Part shown: piece after piece, positions 7,418 through 14,580 of the stretch
Position numbering within the stretch: position 1 is the stretch's first letter
Layout of the letters: every line of letters begins with the position of its first letter
Assembly: GCA_022710245.1 (NCBI GenBank)
Contig: JAKLHH010000038.1
Span: forward strand, 1-16,471
Reading direction: 5' to 3'
Source: Myxococcota bacterium
GTDB lineage: Bacteria; Myxococcota; Polyangia; GCA-2747355; JAKLHH01
DNA: 16,471 nucleotides
The notes under the pieces: model-generated
The model's database searches: none
Seen by the model: only the letters and a program-made list of their open reading frames with translations
What the model was told of the DNA's origin: nothing
Made by a program: the position numbers and the translations under genes

Positions 7418-9031
7418 CTAGTCGTCGACGATGTCGTCGCCGAGCTTCTTCTTCTTCCCCCGCTTGGGGCGTGGCCGCTTGAGCTTGGAGGCCTTCTGAG
7501 CGCCGGCCGGCGAGGCGACCTTCGCGTCGCGTGCCCCCGCATCGGGCACCGCTCGCCCGGCTTCGAGGTCCGGACGCGGGGCGACCCTCGCGTCGGGGGG
7601 CGCGGTCACCGCCACGGAGCCGGCGCCGGCCGTGCCCGGGCGCGCGCCGCCGCTGGTCGCCTCGGCCGTGGGCTCCTGCGCTGTCCCCCTGCTGCCCGCG
7701 GGCGGCCCCGAGCGCAGCGCGCGGAAGGCGACGAAGCCCACGCCGAGCGCGACCACCAGCACCCCCGCCGCGATCATCGGCAGGCGGCTGCCGCGCCGCG
7801 CCCGCCTCGTCTCGCCGGTGACCTCGCCCAGGCTAGTGGAGAGCGTGCTGGTCGAGAGCGTGGTCTTCTTCGCCTCCTCCAGGGGATCCGGCAGCGCGCA
7901 GGCGTCGACGACGGTCTCCTCGGTGGCGAGCGACGTCGCGGGCACACGTGCAGGCGACGCGCCTCGGACCGCCGGTGCCGGCGGGCCGGTCACCGTGGCC
8001 TCGAGCGCGAGCTCTGGTGCCTGCCGGGACGCCGGCTGGGGCGCGCGGCCCGGCGCGCGTGCGGCCGCGGTCCGCTGGCTCGGCGGTGCGGTGGCCGGCT
8101 CGTCGTCGTGGCCCTCGCCCTCGTCGTCCTCGTCATCCTCGTCGTCCTCGACGGGGAGCGCCTGGTGCGGCGCGGGTCCGAGCGCGGCCTTGAACGCCGC
8201 GGCCAGCTCGCCGGCGGAGGCCCAGCGCTCCTCGCGCTGCTTGGCGAGGGCGCGCGCCACCACCGCGTCGAGGGCGGCGGGGAGATCCGGGCGGAGCGAG
8301 CGCAGCAGCGGCGCCTCGTGATAGGCCACCTTGAAGAGGAGCTGCGGGATCGAGTCCGCGGCGAAGGGGGGCCGCCCGGTCAGCGCCTCGAAGATGATCA
8401 CGCCGAGCGCGTAGATGTCCGCGCGCAGGTCGACCTCACCGCTCCGCTGCTCCGCCTGCTCGGGCGACATGTAGAACGGCGTCCCGATCAACGCCTGGGT
8501 GCTGGTCAGCCCGCCCTGCGCGCCGAGCACCTTGGAGACGCCGAAGTCGACCACCTTGACGAAGTCGTCCCGCTTGCCGCGGCGGCAGAGGAAGATGTTG
8601 TTGGGCTTCAGGTCGCGGTGGACGATCCCCTGCTCGTGCGCGGCCTGCAGCGCCGAGGCGGCCTGGCGCAGGATGCTGGCCACCGCCGGCGGCTCCAGCC
8701 GGAGCTGGCGCCGCAGCCGCGCGGCCAGGTCCTCTCCCGCGAGGAGCTCCATGATGATGTAGGGCGCGCCGTCGGGGGTGTGGTTGAAGTCGATCACCTC
8801 GAGGATGTGCGGGTGACCGAGGGCGCTCGTCACCTGGGCCTCGCGCTGGAAGCGGGCCAGCGCCTCGGGGTGCTTGGCGACCGCGGGGTAGAGCAGCTTC
8901 ACCGCGAAGCGCCGCGCCAGCCGGAGGTGCGCGGCCTCGTAGACGGCGCCCATCCCACCCTCCCCGATCAGCTTCTCGATCCGGTAGGTGTCCTGGATGA
9001 TCTGGCCGATCAGCTGGCTCGCCTCATTCAT
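7418..9031 (-). CDS. Membrane-anchored Hanks-type serine/threonine protein kinase (537 aa)
   Basis: Residues about 16-285 are a complete kinase domain: glycine loop GEGGMGAV (23-30), ATP-binding Lys45 in AVK, catalytic loop HRDLKPNN (138-145, Asp140), DFG (162-164), activation-segment GTPFYMSPE (183-191) and DLRADIYALG. All catalytic residues are present, so it should be active. A long low-complexity linker (about 290-415) starts with a run of Asp/Glu and ends with a Ser/Thr-rich stretch, TTLSTSTLSTSLG. A single membrane span follows at about 417-437. The C-terminal 100 residues are Ala/Pro/Gly-rich and end with a strongly basic patch (KLKRPRPKRGKKKK) followed by acidic GDDIVDD. Topology by analogy with PknB-like kinases: kinase inside, tail outside. 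The start is supported by GAGG 9 bases upstream. It is the first gene of a unit with the TPR/PEGA gene. Confidence 0.96.
   Translation of the reverse strand: MNEASQLIGQIIQDTYRIEKLIGEGGMGAVYEAAHLRLARRFAVKLLYPAVAKHPEALARFQREAQVTSALGHPHILEVIDFNHTPDGAPYIIMELLAGEDLAARLRRQLRLEPPAVASILRQAASALQAAHEQGIVHRDLKPNNIFLCRRGKRDDFVKVVDFGVSKVLGAQGGLTSTQALIGTPFYMSPEQAEQRSGEVDLRADIYALGVIIFEALTGRPPFAADSIPQLLFKVAYHEAPLLRSLRPDLPAALDAVVARALAKQREERWASAGELAAAFKAALGPAPHQALPVEDDEDDEDDEGEGHDDEPATAPPSQRTAAARAPGRAPQPASRQAPELALEATVTGPPAPAVRGASPARVPATSLATEETVVDACALPDPLEEAKKTTLSTSTLSTSLGEVTGETRRARRGSRLPMIAAGVLVVALGVGFVAFRALRSGPPAGSRGTAQEPTAEATSGGARPGTAGAGSVAVTAPPDARVAPRPDLEAGRAVPDAGARDAKVASPAGAQKASKLKRPRPKRGKKKKLGDDIVDD
8121..8147 (-). 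repeat. 9-bp tandem repeat coding for an acidic run in the kinase linker
   Basis: Three adjacent 9-base units (TCGTCGTCC, TCGTCATCC, TCGTCGTCC on the plus strand) encode Asp-Asp-Glu/Glu-Asp-Asp triplets near residues 295-304 of the kinase. The repeat is in frame, so slippage would change linker length without a frameshift. Confidence 0.75.
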
Positions 9032-9085
9032 CCGCTGCCGCCTCGCGAGGAGCGCTGAACCTCTGAGCTCTGGTGACCGGGACGG

Positions 9086-9114
9086 ATTGTAACGTGAGAG
9101 CCGGCGCGAGTCCT
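9086..9114 (-). promoter_or_regulatory. Candidate promoter of the kinase-TPR/PEGA unit
   Basis: On the minus strand, -10 TACAAT (9086-9091, five of six consensus bases) lies 17 bases from a weak -35 AGGACT (9109-9114, three of six). The -10 is 55 bases upstream of the kinase start at 9031. Spacing and the -10 are good and the -35 is poor. No equally good promoter was seen for the divergent lipoprotein gene in the same 155-base gap. Confidence 0.4.
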
Positions 9115-9176
9115 AGCCGGTGCTCCGGAAGAATCCGCCCACCCGACCGTACACCCCACCAGTACCCGGGAGCCCC

Positions 9177-9182
9177 AGGAGG
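9177..9182 (+). promoter_or_regulatory. Ribosome binding site fixing the start of the repeat lipoprotein
   Basis: AGGAGG, 4 bases before the ATG at 9187. It decides against the in-frame upstream start at 9073, which would add 38 residues and bury the signal peptide. Confidence 0.75.
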
Positions 9183-9186
9183 CCTC

Positions 9187-11949
9187 ATGCGCGCGCGTCA
9201 GCTCCGCCTGCTCTGTCCGCTCTGCCTGCTCCTGCCGCTCGCCTGCAGCAGCAAGCCCTCCGAGCCAGCCTGCGGCGACGGCGTCCGCGCCGGCGAGGAG
9301 GTCTGCGATGGAGGCGACGTGGGCCAGCAGAGCTGCGAGGGGCTCGGCTTCGGCCCCGGGGCGCTCGGCTGCAAGAGCAGCTGCCAGGACTACGATCGCA
9401 GCGGCTGCGGAGCGCCCTCCACCTGCGGCAACGGCGCCGTCGACGGTCCGGAGGTCTGCGACGGAGCGGAGCTGGGCGGCAAGCGCTGCGAGGACCTCGG
9501 GCTGGGGGCGGGCACGCTCAGCTGCAAGCCGAACTGCAGCGAGCTCGACACCAGCCGCTGCGGGCCGCCGCCGGGCTGCGGCGACGGCGTCCGCGCCGGC
9601 CCCGAGCTCTGCGACGGCAGCGACCTCGGCGGCCAGAGCTGCGAGTCGCTGAAGAAGCCCGGCGGCACCCTCGCCTGCGCGAAGGACTGCCTCAGCTTCG
9701 ACACCTCCGGCTGCGGCACGGCGTGCACCCCCGAGTGCGGGACGCGGAAGTGCGGCGTGGATCCCGTCTGCGGCAAGCCCTGCGGCACCTGCGACGCGAA
9801 GTCGGTCTGCGACGACGCGAGCGGCCAGTGCGTGGCCATCTGCGACCTCGATCCGCTCACCTCCGACGGCGTCCTCGACCTCGACCTGAAGACGGTCAGC
9901 ATCAGCGGCACCGTCACCCTGGGCGGCAAGCCGCTCCCCGACAACTCGAGCAACAACGTCCGCGCGTACCTTCGCTTCGTCAACAGCTCGACCGGCGACT
10001 ACGTCTCGGTGCCGCTCGGCGCCACCGGCCCGGCGACCTACAGCACGACGCTGCCGGCGGGGACCTACGAGCTGGTGCTCGCGCCGCAGGACGCGCAGTA
10101 CCAGACCGTGCTCCCGCCGCTCAACCACCAGGTGCAGCAGGGGCTCGTGCTGCAGACGAGCGGCGTCAAGGACGTCGACCTGAAGACGGTCAAGGTGAGC
10201 GGCACGGTGACCGTGAACGGGCAGCCGATGGCGGGGAACTCGAGCTCGAACGTCCGCGCCTACCTGCGCTTCGTCGACGGGGGGGGCAGTGACACCCTCT
10301 CGGTGCCGCTCGGCGCCACCGGCGCGGCCACCTACAGCACGACGCTCTGGGCGGGCACCTACGACCTCGTGCTGGCGCCGCAGGATGCGCAGTACCAGAC
10401 CGTGCTCCCCGCGCTGAACCACCTGGCGCAGAAGGGGCTCGCGCTGCAGGTGGACGGGGTCAAGGACGTCGACCTGAAGACGGTCAAGGTGAGCGGCGCG
10501 GTGACCGTGAACGGGCAGCCGATGGCGGGGAACTCGAGCTCGAACATCCGCGCCTACCTGCGCTTCGTCGACGGGACAGTCGGCGACACCCTCTCGGTCG
10601 GCCTCGGGGCGAGCGGCGCGGCGACCTACAGCACCACGCTCTGGGCAGGCACCTACGACCTCGTGCTGGCGCCCCAGGACGCGCAGTACCAGAGCGTGCT
10701 CCCTCCGCTGAGCCACCTGGTGCAGAAGGGGCTCGCGCTGCAGGTGGACGGGGTCAAGGACCTCGACCTGAAGACGGTCAAGGTGAGCGGGGTGGTCACG
10801 CTGAACGGCCAGCCGATGCCCGCCAACTCGAACAGCAACCCCCGCGCGTACCTCCGCTTCGTGGACCCGGTGGTCGGCGACACCCTCTCCCTCAGCCTCA
10901 ACTCGAGCGGGGCGGCGAGCTACAGCACGACGCTCTGGGCGAGCACCTACGACCTGCTGGTGGCGCCGCAGGACGCGCAGTACCAGACCGTGCTCCCGCC
11001 GCTCAGCCACCTGGTGCAGAAGGGGCTCGCGCTGCAGGTGAACGGGGTCAAGGACCTCGACCTGAAGACGGTGAAGGTGAGCGGGGTGGTCACGCTGAAC
11101 GGCCAGCCGATGCCCGCCAACTCGAGCAGCAACCCCCGCGCGTACCTGCGCTTCTTCGACGCCAGCGCGGGGGACACCCTCTCGGTCAGCCTCGGCGCGA
11201 CCGGTCCGGCGGCCTACACCACCACGATCTTCGCGGGCACCTATGATCTGCTGGTGGCGCCGCAGGACGCGCAGTACCAGACCGTGCTGCCGGCCCTCAA
11301 GGTCGCCGCGCAGAAGGGGCTGGCGCTGCAGGTGGACGGGGTCAAGGACCTCGACCTGAAGACGGTGAAGCTGAGCGGCCAGGTCACGCTCAACGGCCAG
11401 CCGATGCCCTCGAACGGGAGCAGCTCGAGCCGCGCGTCGCTCCGCTTCCTCAGCCCCGCGGTCGGCGACACCCTCTCCGTCGCGCTCGGAGCGAGCGGCG
11501 CCGCGAGCTACAGCACCGTGCTCTTCGCCGGCACCTTCGACGTCCTGCTGGCGCCGCAGGACGCGCAGTACCAGAGCGTGCTCCCGGCGGTGGACGTGCG
11601 GCTGCGCCGGGGCTGCCTGGCCGTCGGCGCCTGCACGGGGACCAAGGCGGACGTCACGGGGGTCTGGCAGCTCCTCGCCTCGAGCTCGACGTGGGGGAGC
11701 TACACGCTGACGCTCCAGCAGAGCGGGAGCAGCTTCACCGGCTCGAGCTACAGCAACACCTGGGGCTATCCGGGGTCCATCACCTCGGGGAGCAAGAGCG
11801 GCGACAGCCTGACCTTCACCCTGCAGCAGTCCAACTTCACCGCGCAGGGGAGCGCCACGCTCCAGTCGGGCTGCCTGATGAGCGGCTCCTTCAGCTGCCC
11901 CGCCTGCGCCCCCTCGTTCACCAGCTGGACGGCGTTCCGCACCAACTGA
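9187..11949 (+). CDS. Large repeat lipoprotein: cysteine-rich units plus six 98-residue beta repeats (920 aa)
   Basis: The signal ends with PLAC (lipidated Cys20). Residues 29-74, 80-125 and 131-176 are three units with six cysteines each and the pattern CGDG...CDG...C...C...C...C, similar to Cys-rich repeats common in myxobacterial surface proteins. A denser Cys cluster follows (180-219). Residues 228-815 are six repeats of exactly 98 residues, each with VSGTVTxNGQPM near the start, RAYLRF, TYSTTLWAGTYDL and LAPQDAQYQ. They resemble carboxypeptidase-regulatory-like or transthyretin-like beta sandwiches, which is an inference from the SGTVT...NGQP and GTYDL strands. The C-terminal 105 residues (GVWQL...GSYTLTLQQSGSSFTGS...) look like a small lipocalin-like beta barrel with two further Cys pairs. 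No enzyme motif was seen. It is probably a surface stalk, adhesin or binding protein. It is divergent from one kinase gene and converges tail to tail on another with 8 bases between the stops. Confidence 0.92.
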   Translation: MRARQLRLLCPLCLLLPLACSSKPSEPACGDGVRAGEEVCDGGDVGQQSCEGLGFGPGALGCKSSCQDYDRSGCGAPSTCGNGAVDGPEVCDGAELGGKRCEDLGLGAGTLSCKPNCSELDTSRCGPPPGCGDGVRAGPELCDGSDLGGQSCESLKKPGGTLACAKDCLSFDTSGCGTACTPECGTRKCGVDPVCGKPCGTCDAKSVCDDASGQCVAICDLDPLTSDGVLDLDLKTVSISGTVTLGGKPLPDNSSNNVRAYLRFVNSSTGDYVSVPLGATGPATYSTTLPAGTYELVLAPQDAQYQTVLPPLNHQVQQGLVLQTSGVKDVDLKTVKVSGTVTVNGQPMAGNSSSNVRAYLRFVDGGGSDTLSVPLGATGAATYSTTLWAGTYDLVLAPQDAQYQTVLPALNHLAQKGLALQVDGVKDVDLKTVKVSGAVTVNGQPMAGNSSSNIRAYLRFVDGTVGDTLSVGLGASGAATYSTTLWAGTYDLVLAPQDAQYQSVLPPLSHLVQKGLALQVDGVKDLDLKTVKVSGVVTLNGQPMPANSNSNPRAYLRFVDPVVGDTLSLSLNSSGAASYSTTLWASTYDLLVAPQDAQYQTVLPPLSHLVQKGLALQVNGVKDLDLKTVKVSGVVTLNGQPMPANSSSNPRAYLRFFDASAGDTLSVSLGATGPAAYTTTIFAGTYDLLVAPQDAQYQTVLPALKVAAQKGLALQVDGVKDLDLKTVKLSGQVTLNGQPMPSNGSSSSRASLRFLSPAVGDTLSVALGASGAASYSTVLFAGTFDVLLAPQDAQYQSVLPAVDVRLRRGCLAVGACTGTKADVTGVWQLLASSSTWGSYTLTLQQSGSSFTGSSYSNTWGYPGSITSGSKSGDSLTFTLQQSNFTAQGSATLQSGCLMSGSFSCPACAPSFTSWTAFRTN
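9271..9714 (+). repeat. Three Cys-rich protein repeat units (46 residues each)
   Basis: Units at residues 29-74, 80-125 and 131-176 share Cys spacing of 10, 9, 11, 3 and 7 intervening residues, with Gly/Asp-rich CGDG or CGNG and CDG motifs. Six cysteines per unit suggest three disulfides each, consistent with an extracytoplasmic location. Confidence 0.8.
9868..11631 (+). repeat. Six tandem 294-bp coding repeats
   Basis: The AAG of the shared DLKTV motif falls at 9889, 10183, 10477, 10771, 11065 and 11359, a constant 294-base step with no indel in any unit. Long stretches are identical at DNA level between neighbours, including silent positions. Unit 1 and the end of unit 6 are the most divergent. 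Confidence 0.95.
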
Positions 11950-11957
11950 CGGGTGGG

Positions 11958-13454
11958 CTACCCCAGGCCGGCCTCGAGGTAGCGCTGGCGGAGCTCGACG
12001 TCGAAGCGAGCGCCCTCCTCGCGCTGCACCCGCAGGAGGAGCGCGAGGAGCTGCTCGCGGCGCTCGTCCGCGGTGGCGCGCGCCACGGCCGCCTCGAGCT
12101 GCAGCTCGTCGAGCTCGGCCTCCAGCTCGGTCGCGCGCTGCGCCGCGGAGGCGGCCAGCTGCGCGATGCTGCGTGAGAGCGCCTGGGTGCTCTCCTCGAC
12201 GCGGAGCAGGCCGGGCGCCGCCTGGCTGCCGAGCGGCAGCGTGCGGCTCGGGTCGAGGGGGAGCGCGGCCGAGGTGCGCTCGCGCTCCAGCTGCGCGAGC
12301 GCCTGACGGAGCCGCGTCTCGCGCGCCGTCGCGCGCGCCTCCTCGGACGCGCGCGCCTGCTCGACGGCGGCGGCCCGCGCCTCCAGCTCGAGCAGCCGGT
12401 CCTCCTCGGTGACCAGGGCGGCCATCGCCGCGCTCAGATCGGGGGAGCCGAGGCCGCGATCGCGCACGGTCAGCGCGAGCTCGCAGAGGCCGGAGCGCTG
12501 CGCGTCCGTGGGCTGGGGCGGGGAGAGGCGGAGCTCTGCCCTCGTCAGCGCGTCGCTCGACGGCGGCGGCACGTCGGGGCTGGTCGCGGTCGGCGACAGG
12601 TCGCGAGCGATCCGCGCGAGCTCGGCCCCGAGCTCGGCTGCCCCCCGCGGGCGCGCGGCCGGCGACTTGGCGAGGCAGCGCAGCACCAGCTCCTCGAGCG
12701 GAGCGGGGAGCCGTCCCGGCACGATGGAGGAGGGGCGCGGCGGCTCCTGATGCAGGTGCGCGGTCATCAGCTTGACGATCGCCCCCTGGAAGGGTCGCGC
12801 GCCGCAGAGGAGCTCGAAGGCGAGGACCCCGAAGCTGTAGAGATCGGCGCGGTGATCCACCTCGCCGCCGGCGCACTGCTCCGGGGAGATGTACTCGGGG
12901 GTGCCGAAGGTCGCCCCCTCGACGGAGAGGGGGCTCACCGTGGCGGCGTCGAGCAGCTTCGCCAGCCCGAAGTCGAGGACCTTGACCAGGTCGCGCTCGC
13001 CCCGCGCCGCGAGGACGATGTTCTGCGGCTTCAGGTCGCGGTGCACCACGCCTGCCGCGTGAGCGGCCGCGAGCCCCTCGCAGACCTGCGTCAGGATGCC
13101 GAGCGCGCGCGGGAGCGGCAGCAGCCCCTCGCGCTGCTGGAGCGCCGCCAGCGTCTCGCCCTCGACGTACTCCATCACCAGGTACGGGTAGCCGTCGTCC
13201 GTGTGGCCGAAGTCGAAGACCGCCGCGACCTGCGGGCTGATCACGCGGCTCGCGGCCCGTGCCTCGCGCCGGAAGCGCGCCTCGATGGTGTTGTCGGTGA
13301 TCAGGCCCTTCAGGATCACCTTCACCGCCACGTGGCGGCCGAGGATGGTGTGGCGCGCGCGGTAGACAGCGCCCATACCGCCGCGACCGAGGCACGCGTC
13401 GATCTGGAAGCGGTCCGCGAAGAGCGTGCCGACCAGAGGATCGGAGTCTTGCAC
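11958..13454 (-). CDS. Soluble Hanks-type serine/threonine protein kinase with coiled-coil tail (498 aa)
   Basis: Kinase domain at about residues 15-285 with glycine loop GRGGMGAV (23-30), Lys45 in VAVK, catalytic HRDLKPQN (138-145, Asp140), DFG (161-163), GTPEYISPEQ in the activation segment and HRADLYSFGV. All key residues are intact, so activity is expected. After a Pro/Ser linker, about 345-415 and 425-490 are Glu/Arg/Ala/Leu heptad-rich and should form coiled coils (e.g. DRLLELEARAAAVEQARA, ATELEAELDELQLEAAVA). No membrane span or signal was found, so it should act in the cytoplasm, perhaps as a coiled-coil dimer. The start is a GTG at 13454, with a stop codon 12 bases upstream in the same frame and no strong Shine-Dalgarno. 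The kinase fold begins almost at once, so no later start is likely. Substrates unknown. Confidence 0.95.
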   Translation of the reverse strand: MQDSDPLVGTLFADRFQIDACLGRGGMGAVYRARHTILGRHVAVKVILKGLITDNTIEARFRREARAASRVISPQVAAVFDFGHTDDGYPYLVMEYVEGETLAALQQREGLLPLPRALGILTQVCEGLAAAHAAGVVHRDLKPQNIVLAARGERDLVKVLDFGLAKLLDAATVSPLSVEGATFGTPEYISPEQCAGGEVDHRADLYSFGVLAFELLCGARPFQGAIVKLMTAHLHQEPPRPSSIVPGRLPAPLEELVLRCLAKSPAARPRGAAELGAELARIARDLSPTATSPDVPPPSSDALTRAELRLSPPQPTDAQRSGLCELALTVRDRGLGSPDLSAAMAALVTEEDRLLELEARAAAVEQARASEEARATARETRLRQALAQLERERTSAALPLDPSRTLPLGSQAAPGLLRVEESTQALSRSIAQLAASAAQRATELEAELDELQLEAAVARATADERREQLLALLLRVQREEGARFDVELRQRYLEAGLG

Positions 13455-13548
13455 GCCCGAATCTTAGCTCACCCGGCTCGCGGTCGGTAAGGGGGGCCAA
13501 TCTTGCAGGCGTCGACGAGCGCTCGCGGCTCGTCCACGCGTCAACGCC

Positions 13549-13576
13549 TTGACTCCCGTCCGCCCGTCACTACCCT
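13549..13576 (+). promoter_or_regulatory. Candidate sigma-70-type promoter of the nuclease gene
   Basis: TTGACT (13549-13554, five of six -35 bases) is followed after 16 bases by TACCCT (13571-13576, three of six -10 bases). It lies about 95 bases upstream of the nuclease start, in the 217-base gap shared with the divergent kinase. The -35 is strong and the -10 weak. Confidence 0.35.
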
Positions 13577-13660
13577 TTCCACCCTCAGCTCATGGTCGCG
13601 GCCGCCCCGCCTGACCGCCCAGCCGGCGCGGGCCGCTCCAGCGTGCTCGGGCGGTGGAGG

Positions 13661-13666
13661 AGGAGG
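13661..13666 (+). promoter_or_regulatory. Ribosome binding site fixing the start of the nuclease-fold gene
   Basis: AGGAGG, 5 bases before the ATG at 13672. It favours this start over the GTG at 13654, which lies inside the purine-rich stretch itself. Confidence 0.7.
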
Positions 13667-13671
13667 CGAGG

Positions 13672-14577
13672 ATGGCGCTCTTGACGGTCCACGGAAAACT
13701 GAACACCAGCCAGCTCTGGCCCACGGGGAGCGCGAGCGCCGACACGCTCGCGATCCAGGTCGACGCGATCCAGGTCGACGGCCGGGTCACGCACGTGCTC
13801 GAGGGGGCCGTCGTCGTGGCCGACGGCGCGGCGAGACCCGCGCTCAGGGGGAGCCAGCTCATCGTGCGGCTGCAGGGCGCCGACGCCCCCGAGCTCTGCT
13901 ACCGCGGCGGCGGCCCCAGCGCCGGCTTCCGGCAGAGCCTGGCCGGCACCGCCGCGCAGGCGCTCGCCGCGCACCTGCAGCGAGGTGGTGACACGCTCCT
14001 CACCTGCCGGGCCCTCACCGAGGTGCGCGGCCCGCAGGACCTGCTCGACCGGCACGGCAGGCTGGTCGGCGACCTGCTGGTCGGGAGCCAGAGCCTGGGG
14101 CACTGGCTACTCGAGCAGGGCCTCGCCTTCCCCGCGCTCTATGACTCGATGTCGCGGCCCGAGCTGCGGCGCGTGCTCGCCGCCTCGCGCTCGGCGCACG
14201 CGAGCCACCTGCCGGTCTGGAGGCAGTACACGCCCGAGCTCGGCTTCGATCCGCGCGCGGTCTTCCGCCCGCGGCCGCAGCCGGGCGACGACGACGCGCG
14301 GCTGGTGCTGCCCAAGCTCTTCCGGCGGCTGGCGCGCTGCTACGCGACCCGCGGCAGCGTGGAGCGCTTCCGCGACTTCCTGCTGGCGGGGGGCGACCTG
14401 GTGCACCGCCTCGGCGAGCTGCAGAACGGCGCGACGCCGACGCCGCAACCGCTCGCGGCCTACGTCAGCATCACCTCGCGGGCGCGGCACCTCGACCTCG
14501 GCCCGGAGGAGCTCGTCTTCAAGGAGGCGCCGGCGGAGCTGCGCGGGCCAGACGGGGGCCTGATCACCAGCTGGTAG
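13672..14577 (+). CDS. Staphylococcal-nuclease-fold (SNc/thermonuclease family) protein (301 aa)
   Basis: Residues about 38-190 match the SNase fold. VRLQGADAPE (65-74) corresponds to the strand carrying the catalytic Arg and Glu and a calcium-ligand Asp (here Arg66, Asp70, Glu74). DRHGRLVGDLLVG (126-138) corresponds to the second catalytic Arg region (Arg130). LGHWLLEQGLAFPALY matches the helix after it. All three expected catalytic residues are present, so Ca2+-dependent phosphodiester cleavage is plausible. There is no signal peptide, which is unusual for a thermonuclease, so it acts inside the cell or is exported without a classical signal. The N-terminal 37 residues and the roughly 110 C-terminal residues (from PELGFDPRAVF) lie outside the core and were not recognised. 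The stop is 3 bases from the convergent stop of the zinc-ribbon gene. Confidence 0.8.
   Translation: MALLTVHGKLNTSQLWPTGSASADTLAIQVDAIQVDGRVTHVLEGAVVVADGAARPALRGSQLIVRLQGADAPELCYRGGGPSAGFRQSLAGTAAQALAAHLQRGGDTLLTCRALTEVRGPQDLLDRHGRLVGDLLVGSQSLGHWLLEQGLAFPALYDSMSRPELRRVLAASRSAHASHLPVWRQYTPELGFDPRAVFRPRPQPGDDDARLVLPKLFRRLARCYATRGSVERFRDFLLAGGDLVHRLGELQNGATPTPQPLAAYVSITSRARHLDLGPEELVFKEAPAELRGPDGGLITSW
13751..13780 (+). repeat. Perfect 15-bp tandem duplication inside the nuclease gene
   Basis: CGATCCAGGTCGACG occurs twice without a gap (13751-13765 and 13766-13780). It gives the five-residue duplication IQVDAIQVD at residues 28-36 and keeps the frame. Confidence 0.9.
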
Positions 14578-14580
14578 CGC

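Noticed and set aside
9073..9186. N-terminal extension of the repeat lipoprotein
   Set aside because: It would place 38 polar residues before a well-formed lipoprotein signal; AGGAGG directly precedes the ATG at 9187.
9868..11631. CRISPR-like or satellite array
   Set aside because: The repeats are long (294 bases), contiguous, in frame and encode a folded domain; there are no spacers.
9028..13500. A 1490-codon open frame on the minus strand covering the lipoprotein and kinase 2
   Set aside because: It is an alternate-frame reading opposite and across real genes, and its repetitive Arg/Leu/Val-rich translation simply mirrors the 294-bp repeats. Long antisense frames are expected with strong third-position G/C bias.
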